This document shows, one piece after another, positions 41,493-50,135 of a stretch of DNA of 64,000 bases. The DNA is from Streptomyces sp. WM6378 (GTDB lineage Bacteria > Actinomycetota > Actinomycetes > Streptomycetales > Streptomycetaceae), in assembly GCF_001279695.1 (NCBI RefSeq), contig NZ_LGDD01000106.1, positions 48,754 through 112,753 on the forward strand. The letters run 5' to 3'. The position numbers and the translations under genes are program-made. Positions within the stretch are counted from its first letter, which is position 1; each line of letters begins with the position of its first letter. Under the pieces are notes generated by a model. That model was not told the DNA's origin. It did no database searches and was given only the letters and a program-made list of their open reading frames with translations.

Positions 41493-42608
41493 TCAGCTCC
41501 GCGGGGCCTTCTTCACGAACTCCGTCGTGAAGGTCCCGGACAGATCGACCTTGGCGGACTTGAGGTTGGGATTGAACGCCTTGAGCACCCTCTCGACCGT
41601 TTCCGGGCCGTTCTCGGGCATGACGCCGTCCTTGGTGAACATCGGCAGCGTGCTCTTGATCGACTGCGCGTACAGGGCCTTGCCGCCCTGCGCGTAGTCC
41701 GCGGGCATCTTCGCCGCGATCTCATCGGCGCTGTGCGCGGACATCCAACGCAACGTCTTCACCAGGGCGTTGACCAGCTTCTGCACCGTCTGCTTGTGGC
41801 CGTTCACCCACTCCGTGTTCATGTACAGACTGGACGAGGGGTAGGGACCGCCGAGCGCCTGCTGCGAGCCTTCGGGCGTGCGCATGTCGATCAGGACCTT
41901 GCCCAGCTTCTGGTCGACGAGGGTCGCCACCGTCGGGTCGGTGGTCATGCCGCCCTGGATGGAGCCCTGCTTCAGCGCGGCGATGAACGTCTGCCCCGCG
42001 CCCACCGCGACAGGCGTGAACTCGCTCGTCTTCACCCCGTCCCGCACGGCGAGGTACTTGGTGAGGAAGTCCGTCGAGGAGCCGAGCCCGGTGACCCCCA
42101 GCTTCTTCCCCTTGAAGTCCTTGGGCGAACCGATAGTGCCGACGGCCTGGTTGGCGACCACCTCCACCTCGCCGGGCGCGTGCGAGAACTGCACCACGGA
42201 CTCCACCTTCTTGCCCTTGGCCTGGAGGTCGAGCGTGTGGTCGTAGAAGCCGACGGCGCCCTGGACGTCGCCGGAGATCAGCGCGGTCTCGGCCTGCACC
42301 CCGGCGGGCTCGGTCAGCAGCTCCACGTCCAGACCCTCGGCCTTGAAGTAGCCGAGCCGCTGGGTCAGCATCGCGGGCAGATAGATGACCTTGTCCAGAC
42401 CGCCGACCATCACCTTGACCTTGGCCTGTCCGGACGCGCTCTTGGCATCCGAGGCGGAGTCGCCGCCGCATCCGGAGAGCGTCATCAGCAGCGCGACACA
42501 CAGCCCTCCGGCCAGAACGGCCGAGGGCGCGTTGCGCGGGTCGCGGATGACGGATCGTCGACAACTGGCGGCAGCTGTACGGAAGTTGGGGTTGCTCGGC
42601 ATGATCAT
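41493..42608 (-). CDS. ABC importer substrate-binding lipoprotein, NMT1/SsuA type
   Basis: A binding protein of about 371 residues for a nitrate/sulfonate/thiamine-precursor type importer. Lipobox LSGC at about residues 44-47. The mature part begins KVKVMVGGLDKVIYLPAMLT and includes the family's LGYFKAEGLDVEL stretch. Three starts are possible (GTG 42611, ATG 42608, ATG 42602) around one AGGGA site; the choice changes three residues. The ligand is not readable; the flanking CitA/CitB-type system suggests an organic acid. It is the third gene after the ATPase and permease genes. Confidence 0.88.
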   Translation of the reverse strand: MIMPSNPNFRTAAASCRRSVIRDPRNAPSAVLAGGLCVALLMTLSGCGGDSASDAKSASGQAKVKVMVGGLDKVIYLPAMLTQRLGYFKAEGLDVELLTEPAGVQAETALISGDVQGAVGFYDHTLDLQAKGKKVESVVQFSHAPGEVEVVANQAVGTIGSPKDFKGKKLGVTGLGSSTDFLTKYLAVRDGVKTSEFTPVAVGAGQTFIAALKQGSIQGGMTTDPTVATLVDQKLGKVLIDMRTPEGSQQALGGPYPSSSLYMNTEWVNGHKQTVQKLVNALVKTLRWMSAHSADEIAAKMPADYAQGGKALYAQSIKSTLPMFTKDGVMPENGPETVERVLKAFNPNLKSAKVDLSGTFTTEFVKKAPRS

Positions 42609-42692
42609 CACGTCCCTGTGATCATTGTTCGGTACGGATATGGGGCGCGCGGGAGCCCGTCGGCGCTCGGCGTCGGTCGCCCCTCGGGCCGG

Positions 42693-43553
42693 TCAGCGTT
42701 CGGTGCCGGCCTCGGCCGGGCGCCAGCGGAACAGCCGCCGCTCGGCGAAGGTGAGCAGCCCCTCGGTGAGCAGCGCGACGACCGCGAGGATGGCCATCGC
42801 CGCGTACACCCCGGCGGCGTTGAAGGTCCCCTGCGAGGCGGCCACCAGGAGGCCGAGCCCCTTGGTGGCGCCGATGTACTCGCCGACGATCGCGCCGATC
42901 AGCGCGAAGCCGAAGCTGACATGGAGGCTGGTGAAGATCCAGGAGGTGGCGGAGGGGATGACCACCTGAAGGGTGACCCGGCGGTTGCTCGCGCCCAGGA
43001 TGCGGGCGTTGTTCACCAGGTTGCGGTCGACCTCGCGCGCCCCCTGGAAGGCGTTGAAGAAGACCGGGAAGAACACGAGCACGACGGCGGATGCGACCTT
43101 CGAGGCCGGTCCGAGGCCGAACCAGATCAGGAAGACCGGCGCGAGCACGATGCGCGGAATGGCGTTGAGCACCTTGATGTACGGGCCGAGGACATCGGCG
43201 AGGAACCGGATCCGGCCCAGCGTGATGCCGAGCACGACACCCGCCGTGACCCCCAGGACCCAGCCGAGCAGCGCCTCGTAGAGGGTGTACCAGATCTGTT
43301 CCCAGAGCGATCCCTGCGCGGTGCCGTGCACGGCCCACTCGCGGATCTGGTCCCCGATGGCGGACGGCATCGAGAAGTTGAACGGGTCGATGATCTCGGC
43401 ACGGGCCAGGATCTCCCAGAGCGCCACGACCAGCGCCAGGAGCAGGACCCGGCTGCCGTGCACCAGGAGCCGACGGTTGCGGGCGGCCCGGGCGCGAGCC
43501 TGGGTACGGGTCCCGGGCTTGACCCCGAGGGCGGCGACGGTGTCAGGCGACAT
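42693..43553 (-). CDS. ABC importer permease, SsuC/TauC type
   Basis: A 286-residue membrane permease with six predicted helices and the family EAA-like loop (GASNRRVTLQVVIPSATSWI). The ATG at 43553 overlaps the end of the ATPase gene by 11 bases; another start lies three codons upstream. It belongs to the same operon as the ATPase and binding-protein genes. Confidence 0.92.
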   Translation of the reverse strand: MSPDTVAALGVKPGTRTQARARAARNRRLLVHGSRVLLLALVVALWEILARAEIIDPFNFSMPSAIGDQIREWAVHGTAQGSLWEQIWYTLYEALLGWVLGVTAGVVLGITLGRIRFLADVLGPYIKVLNAIPRIVLAPVFLIWFGLGPASKVASAVVLVFFPVFFNAFQGAREVDRNLVNNARILGASNRRVTLQVVIPSATSWIFTSLHVSFGFALIGAIVGEYIGATKGLGLLVAASQGTFNAAGVYAAMAILAVVALLTEGLLTFAERRLFRWRPAEAGTER

Positions 43554-44358
43554 CGGCGGCACCCCGCTCCCTGGTGATGCGGACCTCTTCGCCGAGCGAT
43601 TCCCAGATCTCCCGGTAGATCTCGATGAACCGGGGTTCCAGGCGCACCGATTCGACCCTGCGGGGGCGCGGCAGGTCGATGTCGAAGATCCGCTTCACGG
43701 TGGCGGGTCCCGCCGTCATCACGACGACCCGGTCGGCAAGCGCGATGGACTCCTCCAGGTCGTGCGTGACGAACACGACGGAGGCTCCGGTGCCGGACCA
43801 CAGGTCGAGGAGCTCGTCCGACATCAGGGCCCTGGTCTGCACGTCGAGGGCCGAGAACGGCTCGTCCATCAGCAGGATCCGGGGGTCGTTGACGAAGGTC
43901 GCGGCCAGCGCGACGCGCTTGCGCTGGCCGCCCGAGAGCTGGTGCGGATAGCGGTCCTCGAACGCCGACAGGCCGACCCTGGCCAGCCAGGCACGGGCCG
44001 CCTCCCTCGCCTCGGCCTTGGGTACGCCGCGGAAGCGCGGGCCCGCCATGACGTTGGAGAGCACGGTGCGCCAGGGGAAGACGGCGTCCTGCTGGAAGAC
44101 GAAACCGACCTTGTCGCCGATGCCCTCGACAGGCTCCCCGGCCACCAGGACCTCGCCCTCGGTGGGCTCCTCCAGGCCGCTGACCAGGGTCAGCGTGGTC
44201 GATTTCCCGCAGCCGGTGGGGCCGACGACGGCCACGAACTCGCCCTGCCGCACGGTCAGATCGAGCTCCCGCACGGCGGTGTGCAGCGTCCCCGACGGCG
44301 TGCGGAACGCCTTGCCGGCGCCCCTCAGCTCGATGGCGGGGCTGGTGTCTGTGTTCAT
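43543..44358 (-). CDS. ABC importer ATP-binding protein, SsuB/TauB type
   Basis: A 271-residue ATPase: Walker A GPTGCGKSTT (about 45-54), Q-loop FVFQQDAVFPW, signature LSGGQRKRVALA, Walker B ILLMDEPFSALD, and the switch histidine in VTHDLEE. It drives the import system encoded with the two genes downstream. First gene of the operon, divergent from the second CitB-type regulator gene, with 145 bases between the starts. No strong ribosome site precedes ATG 44358. Confidence 0.94.
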   Translation of the reverse strand: MNTDTSPAIELRGAGKAFRTPSGTLHTAVRELDLTVRQGEFVAVVGPTGCGKSTTLTLVSGLEEPTEGEVLVAGEPVEGIGDKVGFVFQQDAVFPWRTVLSNVMAGPRFRGVPKAEAREAARAWLARVGLSAFEDRYPHQLSGGQRKRVALAATFVNDPRILLMDEPFSALDVQTRALMSDELLDLWSGTGASVVFVTHDLEESIALADRVVVMTAGPATVKRIFDIDLPRPRRVESVRLEPRFIEIYREIWESLGEEVRITRERGAADVA

Positions 44359-44503
44359 GGAGCGGGACCGTAGATGCGGCCCGCGCCATGGCGTCAGCCT
44401 TGTGGTCTCAAGACACACTTCTGCTCGCAAACCCCTGTTGTGCTCGTTTTGCGCGCGATACAACTGCGGGGTTCGAAGAGCGGGCACGGAGGAGGAGAGC
44501 GTC

Positions 44504-45187
44504 TTGATCGACGTCCTGGTCGTGGACGACGACTTCCGTGTCGCTGAGATCAACGCGGCGTACGTCGGCAAGGTTCCCGGGTTCCGGGTCGCGGCGCGGG
44601 CGCACAACGCCGCCCAGGCGCTGGCCACGCTGGAACGCCACCGCATCGACCTCGTCCTGCTCGACCACTTCCTGCCCGACGAGACCGGGCTCAGCCTGGT
44701 CCGCCGGATGCGTCAGCTGGGCCACCACACCGACGTGATCATGGTGACGTCGGCGAGCGACGTAGCGACCGTCCAGGCCGCGATGCGCCACGGCGCCCTG
44801 CACTACCTGGTCAAGCCGTTCACCTTCGCCGGACTCCGGGCCAAACTCGACTCGTACGCGACCCTGCGGCGCACGGTGGACCGGGCGGCGGGGACGGCCG
44901 GCGGCGGGCCCGCCGCCCAGGACCAGGAGCAGGTCGACCGGATCTTCGCGGCCCTGCGCACCGGGCTGCCCAGCCGCCACTCGGTGCCGACCGCGGAGCT
45001 CATCCGCGACGTGCTGCACACCGCGGACCACCCGCTCTCCGCCCACGAGGTCGCCGACCGGACCGGCCTGAGCCGCTCCACCGCCCAGCGCTATCTCCGT
45101 CTCCTGGAACAGTCCGGCCGCCTCCGTCTGACCCTGCGGTACGGAGAGACGGGACGCCCGGAACATCGGTACGCATGGATGGTGTGA
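44504..45187 (+). CDS. second CitB/DcuR-type response regulator without a kinase of its own
   Basis: A 227-residue regulator that begins with TTG at 44504, seven bases after a GGAGGAGGAG site; no ATG or GTG fits the start of the receiver domain. Receiver: VVDDDFRVAE, phospho-acceptor aspartate in LVLLDHFLPDETG, LVKPF. The C-terminal helix-turn-helix reads AHEVADRTGLSRSTAQRYL. It is strikingly similar to the 40.8-41.4 kb regulator, so it is a paralogue by duplication. No kinase gene adjoins it. Being divergent from the importer operon, it is the likely direct regulator of that operon and may be phosphorylated by the nearby kinase (inference). Confidence 0.9.
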   Translation: MIDVLVVDDDFRVAEINAAYVGKVPGFRVAARAHNAAQALATLERHRIDLVLLDHFLPDETGLSLVRRMRQLGHHTDVIMVTSASDVATVQAAMRHGALHYLVKPFTFAGLRAKLDSYATLRRTVDRAAGTAGGGPAAQDQEQVDRIFAALRTGLPSRHSVPTAELIRDVLHTADHPLSAHEVADRTGLSRSTAQRYLRLLEQSGRLRLTLRYGETGRPEHRYAWMV

Positions 45188-45255
45188 GGATCAACTCCCC
45201 TTGCCATGAGCAGAGTTGACTCACGCCGAACCCGGAGTCGGCGCGGGGACGGGGG

Positions 45256-46854
45256 CTACACCGCGCCCGCCCCCGTCAGGGCCCGTACCTCCGCCTCCGC
45301 GTTCTTCGCCTCGTCCGGCATTTCGCGCGAGGTCACCGCGCCGAGCCAGCCCGCGACGAATCCCAGCGGGATGGAGACGAGCCCCGGGTTCTGCAGCGGG
45401 AAGAACTGGAAGTCCACGTCGGGGAAGAGAGATTCGGGGCTGCCCGAGACCACGGGCGAGACCAGCACCAGGACAAGCGCCGGGACCAGGCCGCCGTAGA
45501 CCGCCCACACGGCGCCCCTCGTCGTGAAGTTCCGCCAGAACAGCGAGTACAGCAGCACCGGAAGGTTCGCGGAGGCGGCCACCGCGAAGGCCAGGCCGAC
45601 CAGGAAGGCCACATTGAGGTCCCGGGCGAGGAGGCCGAGGGCGATGGCCGCCGCCCCGATCCCCACCGCCGCGACGCGCGCGACCGCCACCTCGCTGCGC
45701 TGCTTGGCGTGCCGACGCCGGAGCGAGGCGTACAGGTCGTGGGCGACGGACGCCGAGGACGCGAGGGTGATGCCCGCGACCACGGCGAGGATCGTGGCGA
45801 AGGCGACGGCGGCGACCACGGCGAAGAGAACCGTTCCGCCTGTGGAACCGGCGCCCCCGCCCAGGTGGTGGGCGAGCAGGGCTACGGCCGTGTTCCCCGC
45901 CGGATTCGAAGCCTTGACCTCGGCCGAGCCGACCAGCGCGGCCGCGCCGAAGCCGAGCACGATCGTCATCAGGTAGAAGCCCCCGATGAGGCCGATGGAC
46001 CAGACGACCGAGCGGCGGGCGGCCCGCGCGGTCGGCACGGTGTAGAAGCGCGAGAGGATGTGCGGCAGTCCGGCCGTGCCGAGGACCAGGGCGAGCCCCA
46101 GGCTGATGAAGTCGAACCGCGCCGTCCAGTCCCCGCCGTACTTGAGGCCGGGTGAGAGGAACTCCTTTCCGTGGCCGCTGTGTTCGGCCGCCGAGTTCAG
46201 CAGCAGATTGATGTCGCCGTGGAAGTGCAGCAGCACCAGCACGGTGAGGGTGATCGTGCCGGCCATGAGCAGGACGGCCTTCACGATCTGGATCCAGGTG
46301 GTGGCCCGCATCCCGCCGAGCGACACATAGACCACCATCAGGGCGCCGACCCCGACGACCGTCCAGCTCCGCGCGGCATCGCTGGTGCCGCCGAGCAGCA
46401 GGGCGACCAGGCTCCCCGCGCCGACCATCTGCGCCACCAGATAGAGAACGGACACGGTGACCGAAGAAGTTCCCGCCGCGATCCTCACCGGGCGCTCGCT
46501 CATCCGGGCCGCGACCACGTCGGCCAGGGTGAACCTGCCGCAGTTGCGGACCAGTTCGGCGACCAGGAGCAGCACCACCAGCCAGGCGACGAGGAAGCCC
46601 ACGGAGTACAGCATTCCGTCGTAGCCGTAGAGCGCGATCAGTCCGGAGATGCCGAGGAAGGAGGCGGCCGACATGTAGTCGCCCGCGATGGCAAAACCAT
46701 TCTCCATGGGCGAGAACAGGCGCCCGCCGGTGTAGAACTCCTCGGCCGAGCCGCGCCGGTTCCGGCTGACCCAGGTGGTGATGGCGAGCGTCGCCGCCAC
46801 GAACGCGCTGAAAAGGAACAGCGCCAGAGTCTGTTGGTCCCCGCCGACGATCAC
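45256..46854 (-). CDS. sodium:solute symporter, acetate/pyruvate (ActP-like) type
   Basis: A 532-residue integral membrane transporter of the SSS family with about 13 predicted helices. Family stretches seen: FYTGGRLFSPMENGFAIAGD, YMSAASFLGISGLIALYGYD, and a sodium-site-like ATILAVVAGITLASSASVAH. The ActP group imports acetate, pyruvate or other short monocarboxylates. The GTG start overlaps the stop of the preceding DUF485 gene (GTGA), the usual gene pairing of such transporters. Confidence 0.92.
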   Translation of the reverse strand: MIVGGDQQTLALFLFSAFVAATLAITTWVSRNRRGSAEEFYTGGRLFSPMENGFAIAGDYMSAASFLGISGLIALYGYDGMLYSVGFLVAWLVVLLLVAELVRNCGRFTLADVVAARMSERPVRIAAGTSSVTVSVLYLVAQMVGAGSLVALLLGGTSDAARSWTVVGVGALMVVYVSLGGMRATTWIQIVKAVLLMAGTITLTVLVLLHFHGDINLLLNSAAEHSGHGKEFLSPGLKYGGDWTARFDFISLGLALVLGTAGLPHILSRFYTVPTARAARRSVVWSIGLIGGFYLMTIVLGFGAAALVGSAEVKASNPAGNTAVALLAHHLGGGAGSTGGTVLFAVVAAVAFATILAVVAGITLASSASVAHDLYASLRRRHAKQRSEVAVARVAAVGIGAAAIALGLLARDLNVAFLVGLAFAVAASANLPVLLYSLFWRNFTTRGAVWAVYGGLVPALVLVLVSPVVSGSPESLFPDVDFQFFPLQNPGLVSIPLGFVAGWLGAVTSREMPDEAKNAEAEVRALTGAGAV

Positions 46855-47411
46855 TTGTTGGTCCCCCGTGTCGTGCCCCGTCCGCCGGTCCCCCGGGCAC
46901 CGCGCCCCTGTTCGGCCTGCTGGTTCGGTCCGCTGTGCTGCTGATTGTTCTGCTGGTTCTGCTCGAACACGACCCAGCGCAGCTCCAGCGCGGCCCGGTC
47001 CCGGCGCAGCCGCGCATGACGTGCGTACGCCCAGGTCAGCAGGAAGGTGGTGAGGAACTGGGCCAGCCCGGCGACCATCGCCACGTTCACCGCGCCGGCC
47101 ACCGGGCGGGCCATGAGGCCGGGGGCGCTGACCGCGGTGATCACATAGGCCAAGTACCAGGCGAAGAAGGCGAGGGCGGCCGGGACGACGAAGCGGCGGT
47201 AGCGACGGCGCACCTCCTGGAACGCGGCGCTTCGGTGCACTTGAAGATAGATCTCGGCCGGGCTGAGCCAGCCGTCGTCGCCGTCATGCTGTACGGGCAC
47301 GGTCGCGGGCACCGTCTCGCCGTCCAGCTCGCCCCACCCGGAGGCGAGGGCGTCATACCAGGGGTCGTCGATCCGCGCCTCCGCGGGATCACGCCCTTCC
47401 TGCTTCTCCAC
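46851..47411 (-). CDS. DUF485 family membrane protein, symporter partner
   Basis: A 186-residue protein with two predicted membrane helices (about 84-106 and 123-146) in the DUF485 domain (HRSAAFQEVRRRYRRFVVP...), an acidic N-terminal extension of about 65 residues and a Gln/Gly/Arg-rich C-terminal tail. DUF485 proteins are encoded beside ActP-type symporters and are thought to assist them. GTG 47411 is picked for its AAGGAGAG site. An alternative ATG lies seven codons upstream. Confidence 0.88.
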   Translation of the reverse strand: MEKQEGRDPAEARIDDPWYDALASGWGELDGETVPATVPVQHDGDDGWLSPAEIYLQVHRSAAFQEVRRRYRRFVVPAALAFFAWYLAYVITAVSAPGLMARPVAGAVNVAMVAGLAQFLTTFLLTWAYARHARLRRDRAALELRWVVFEQNQQNNQQHSGPNQQAEQGRGARGTGGRGTTRGTNK

Positions 47412-47536
47412 CGCACAACTCTCCTTGCCCACAGCCCCGTTCGGCCGCGTGGCCCAAGGATGGGCAGAGGGGCGGGCTCTGGACTCTCCTATGCCCCCGC
47501 TTCACTCCATTAGGTGATGGCGCGGCCTCAGGACCC

Positions 47537-48226
47537 CTAGCCGCGCGGTGGCTGGGCGAGGCCGTGCAGGTAGGCGTACCGCATGGCCTGCGCTCGGTCG
47601 CGCACCCCGGTCTTGCCGAAGATGTTGTTGATGTGTGTCTTCACGGTGGCCGTCGAGATGTGCAGGGCCCGCGAGATCTCGGGGTTGGACATCCCTTCGG
47701 CCACCAGCCCCAGCACCTCGCCCTCGCGGACGGTGAGCCCGTCGGGCAGCTCGGCAGGCGCGGAAGGGACGGGCGGAGGCGCGGTCACCCGTTCCAGGAG
47801 CCGGCGCTGTACGGCGGGGGCGAGCCCGGCCTGCCCGGCCAGCACGTCCTCTATCGACTTGACGATCTCCTCGCCCCCGGCGTCCTTGGTGAGATAGCCC
47901 CGTGCTCCGGCTTGCAGGGCCGGGAAGAGCGAGTCGTCGTCCGCGTACGTCGTCAGGATCACCACCTCGGTGCCGGGATGCCCGGCCCGGATGCGGCGGG
48001 TCGCCTCGACCCCGTCGCAGCGCGGCATGCGCAGGTCCATCAGGACGATGTCCGGAGCCAGTTCGGCCGTGAGGGCGACCGCCTCCTCGCCGTCCCGTGC
48101 CGATCCGACGACCTCGATGCCGGGCAGCAGCCCGAGCAGCATCACGATTCCCTCGCGCACCACGGACTGGTCGTCGGCCACGACCACCCTGATCGTCCCC
48201 CGTGCCCCGCGCCCGCTCCCGGTCAT
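47537..48226 (-). CDS. NarL/LuxR-type response regulator
   Basis: A 229-residue regulator: receiver with VVADDQSVVR, phospho-acceptor aspartate in DIVLMDLRMPRCDG, TTYADDD and LTKDAG. The C-terminal LuxR-type helix-turn-helix reads LTVREGEVLGLVAEGMSNPE, then ISTATVKTHINNIFGKTG. Its start overlaps the kinase stop (ATGA). It is the third gene of the DUF1453-kinase-regulator operon. Confidence 0.95.
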   Translation of the reverse strand: MTGSGRGARGTIRVVVADDQSVVREGIVMLLGLLPGIEVVGSARDGEEAVALTAELAPDIVLMDLRMPRCDGVEATRRIRAGHPGTEVVILTTYADDDSLFPALQAGARGYLTKDAGGEEIVKSIEDVLAGQAGLAPAVQRRLLERVTAPPPVPSAPAELPDGLTVREGEVLGLVAEGMSNPEISRALHISTATVKTHINNIFGKTGVRDRAQAMRYAYLHGLAQPPRG

Positions 48227-49419
48227 GCGGGCACCCTCAGTCTCACCACGAAGCCCTCCTCGTCCGGCCCGGCCTCCAGCGTCCCGCCGAGCAGTTCCGC
48301 GCGCTCCCTCATCCCCAGCAAACCGTATCCGGAACCACTGACAGCGAGCTCGCCCGCCCGTTTGCTCCCGCCCGAATCCCGTACTTCCAGGGCCACTTCG
48401 TCCGGCAGGTATTCCAGCCGTACGGCGACGACCGCGCCCGGCGCGTGCTTGCGCACGTTCGTCAGGGCCTCCTGCGCCACTCTGCGCACGGCCTGCGAGG
48501 CCTCCGCGGGCAGCGCCCTGCGCTCCCCCTCCACCTGCACCCGGGCGCCCGGAGCGAGCCCCGTCCCGGCTCCGGATGCCTCGATCAGGGTGTGCAGGAA
48601 GTCCTCCACCGGGGTCATCTCGCCGCGCAGCGCGGACAGCGCCTGGCGGGTCTCGGCCAGGCCTTCCCGCGCCATGCCCCGGGCGGCCACCACCCGTTCG
48701 AGGATCTTCTCCCGGAACTCTCCGGGTGGCTCCCGCTCGATCAGCAGCCGCGCCGCCTCCAGGTGCACCAGCTGCGCGGAGAGGCTGTGCGCCAGTACGT
48801 CGTGGATCTCGCGAGCGATCCTGGCCCGCTCGCCCAGCGCGGCCGACTGCGCCTCGGCGGCCCGCGCGGCCCGCTCCTGGGAGAGCAGCCGCTGTGCGCT
48901 GCCTCGGGCCTCGGCATCGAGGCGCAGCACGTATCCGGCGAGCCCGAGCCCCACCGCGGTCACCGCCGTGGTCAGCCAGTTGTCGTTGTTGACCAGGCTG
49001 TACGCGGCCAGTGCCACCGCCGTACACGGCACGGCGGCGCCCAGCGGCAGTCGTTCAAGGGCGGTCACCGCGCAGCCGCACCACAGAACCAGCGCGAGCA
49101 CCGGCCAGCCCGCCGCCCTGGCGCCGGCGGCGGCTCCCATCACCAGCAGGAGCGTGCCCAGCGAGGGCCAGAGCCGGTGCTCCAGGGTGAACCGGAAGAA
49201 CACCCGGGCCAGCAGGACGCAGCCCAGCACGAGCGCCACGCCCGCCGCCCAGGTCCACGCCCCGTTCCCCGGGCCCTGCTTGCTGCTGAACGTGGACCAG
49301 AGCAGCCCGCCGAACACCACGGCCCTGATGCCCCGGGCGAGATTGCGTCTGGCGCGGGTCAGGCCCTCGCGGGAGAGTGCTTCCCGCGAAGGCCAGCTGA
49401 GCCAGGTCTCCAGGGTCAC
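48223..49419 (-). CDS. sensor histidine kinase, HisKA_3 (NarX/DesK-like) type
   Basis: A 398-residue kinase with four to five predicted membrane helices in its first 150 residues (from about residue 29), a coiled linker, the HisKA_3 phospho-acceptor region (RARIAREIHDVLAHSLSAQL) and a HATPase with ALTNVRKHAPGA and GYGLLGMRERAELLGG. The GTG at 49419 overlaps the upstream gene's stop. There is no large extracytoplasmic domain, so it probably senses a membrane or intramembrane signal, as is common in this class. Confidence 0.93.
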   Translation of the reverse strand: MTLETWLSWPSREALSREGLTRARRNLARGIRAVVFGGLLWSTFSSKQGPGNGAWTWAAGVALVLGCVLLARVFFRFTLEHRLWPSLGTLLLVMGAAAGARAAGWPVLALVLWCGCAVTALERLPLGAAVPCTAVALAAYSLVNNDNWLTTAVTAVGLGLAGYVLRLDAEARGSAQRLLSQERAARAAEAQSAALGERARIAREIHDVLAHSLSAQLVHLEAARLLIEREPPGEFREKILERVVAARGMAREGLAETRQALSALRGEMTPVEDFLHTLIEASGAGTGLAPGARVQVEGERRALPAEASQAVRRVAQEALTNVRKHAPGAVVAVRLEYLPDEVALEVRDSGGSKRAGELAVSGSGYGLLGMRERAELLGGTLEAGPDEEGFVVRLRVPA

Positions 49420-49934
49420 ACGCGGTCCTTCCACACCTGCTGGGCGGGGCTTGCGGCAGCAACACCGTACGACGCTAGGGCCGGGCGGGCCCGCCACATC
49501 AGGATGGCGCCGCGGACGAGCAGAGAGGCGGCCAGCGCAACCAGGATGGCGCCGGTGCCCATGTGGATTCCGGCCAGCGCGCCGAGGGCCGCGAGCCCCA
49601 CGCGCAGGGCGATGCCCAGGACCCAGATCCCGGCGGTGGCCTTGGTGCCGCGGGACCACACCGTGCCGTCCGGCTCGGTCCATATCCTCGACGTCCAGGC
49701 CCAGCCGACGCCCATGAGCACGCCGGTCACGAGCTCGGCGCCGAGCAGGGCCATCGAGCCGGCCTGGTGGTGCTGGTCGATGAGGCCGCCGTCCTTCACC
49801 GCGAAGAACACCAGGACGGCGGGAATGAGCCACCACTTCCTTCCGTCGCCGCCCAGCTGCTGCGGCTTGAACTGGCGGACCAGGATCAGCGCCACCACCG
49901 CGACTGCCACCAGCACGTTGAAAAGCGCGGACAT
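49416..49934 (-). CDS. DUF1453-like membrane protein encoded with the two-component pair
   Basis: A 172-residue protein with about five predicted membrane helices (the first at residues 3-20), resembling the DUF1453 family found beside HisKA_3 kinases. It may modulate the kinase or be a target of the system; neither can be shown here. It overlaps the kinase start, so the three genes form one tightly coupled operon with the promoter expected in 49935-50063. Confidence 0.75.
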   Translation of the reverse strand: MSALFNVLVAVAVVALILVRQFKPQQLGGDGRKWWLIPAVLVFFAVKDGGLIDQHHQAGSMALLGAELVTGVLMGVGWAWTSRIWTEPDGTVWSRGTKATAGIWVLGIALRVGLAALGALAGIHMGTGAILVALAASLLVRGAILMWRARPALASYGVAAASPAQQVWKDRV

Positions 49935-50063
49935 CGAAGCCTCCGGACTACGAGAAGACGAGAAGACAGGAACACGGGAATCGGACTGCCTGTACGTCTA
50001 CGAAGTTACGGAAACGACCTGGTCAGAGGCATCGGATCAGGGGTGGATCGCGGGTGGAGGTTT

Positions 50064-50087
50064 GCTCTCCACCCATGGGTGGAGAGC
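50064..50087. promoter_or_regulatory. 24-bp perfect palindrome upstream of the DUF1453-kinase-regulator operon
   Basis: GCTCTCCACCCA is followed directly by its exact complement. Two more GGGTGGA half-sites lie just before it (50041-50057). Located 130 bases upstream of the operon start and only three bases from the parE terminator. Either an operator (for instance of the NarL-type regulator itself) or the first of two termination hairpins. Confidence 0.6.
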
Positions 50088-50090
50088 GCG

Positions 50091-50122
50091 AACGCCGGCC
50101 CGGGGGTCCCCGGGCCGGCGTT
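50091..50122 (-). terminator. terminator of parE
   Basis: A perfect 15-bp stem (AACGCCGGCCCGGGG / CCCCGGGCCGGCGTT) with a two-base gap at the tip. It starts 14 bases after the parE stop. Confidence 0.88.
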
Positions 50123-50135
50123 CGTCAGGCGCGGC

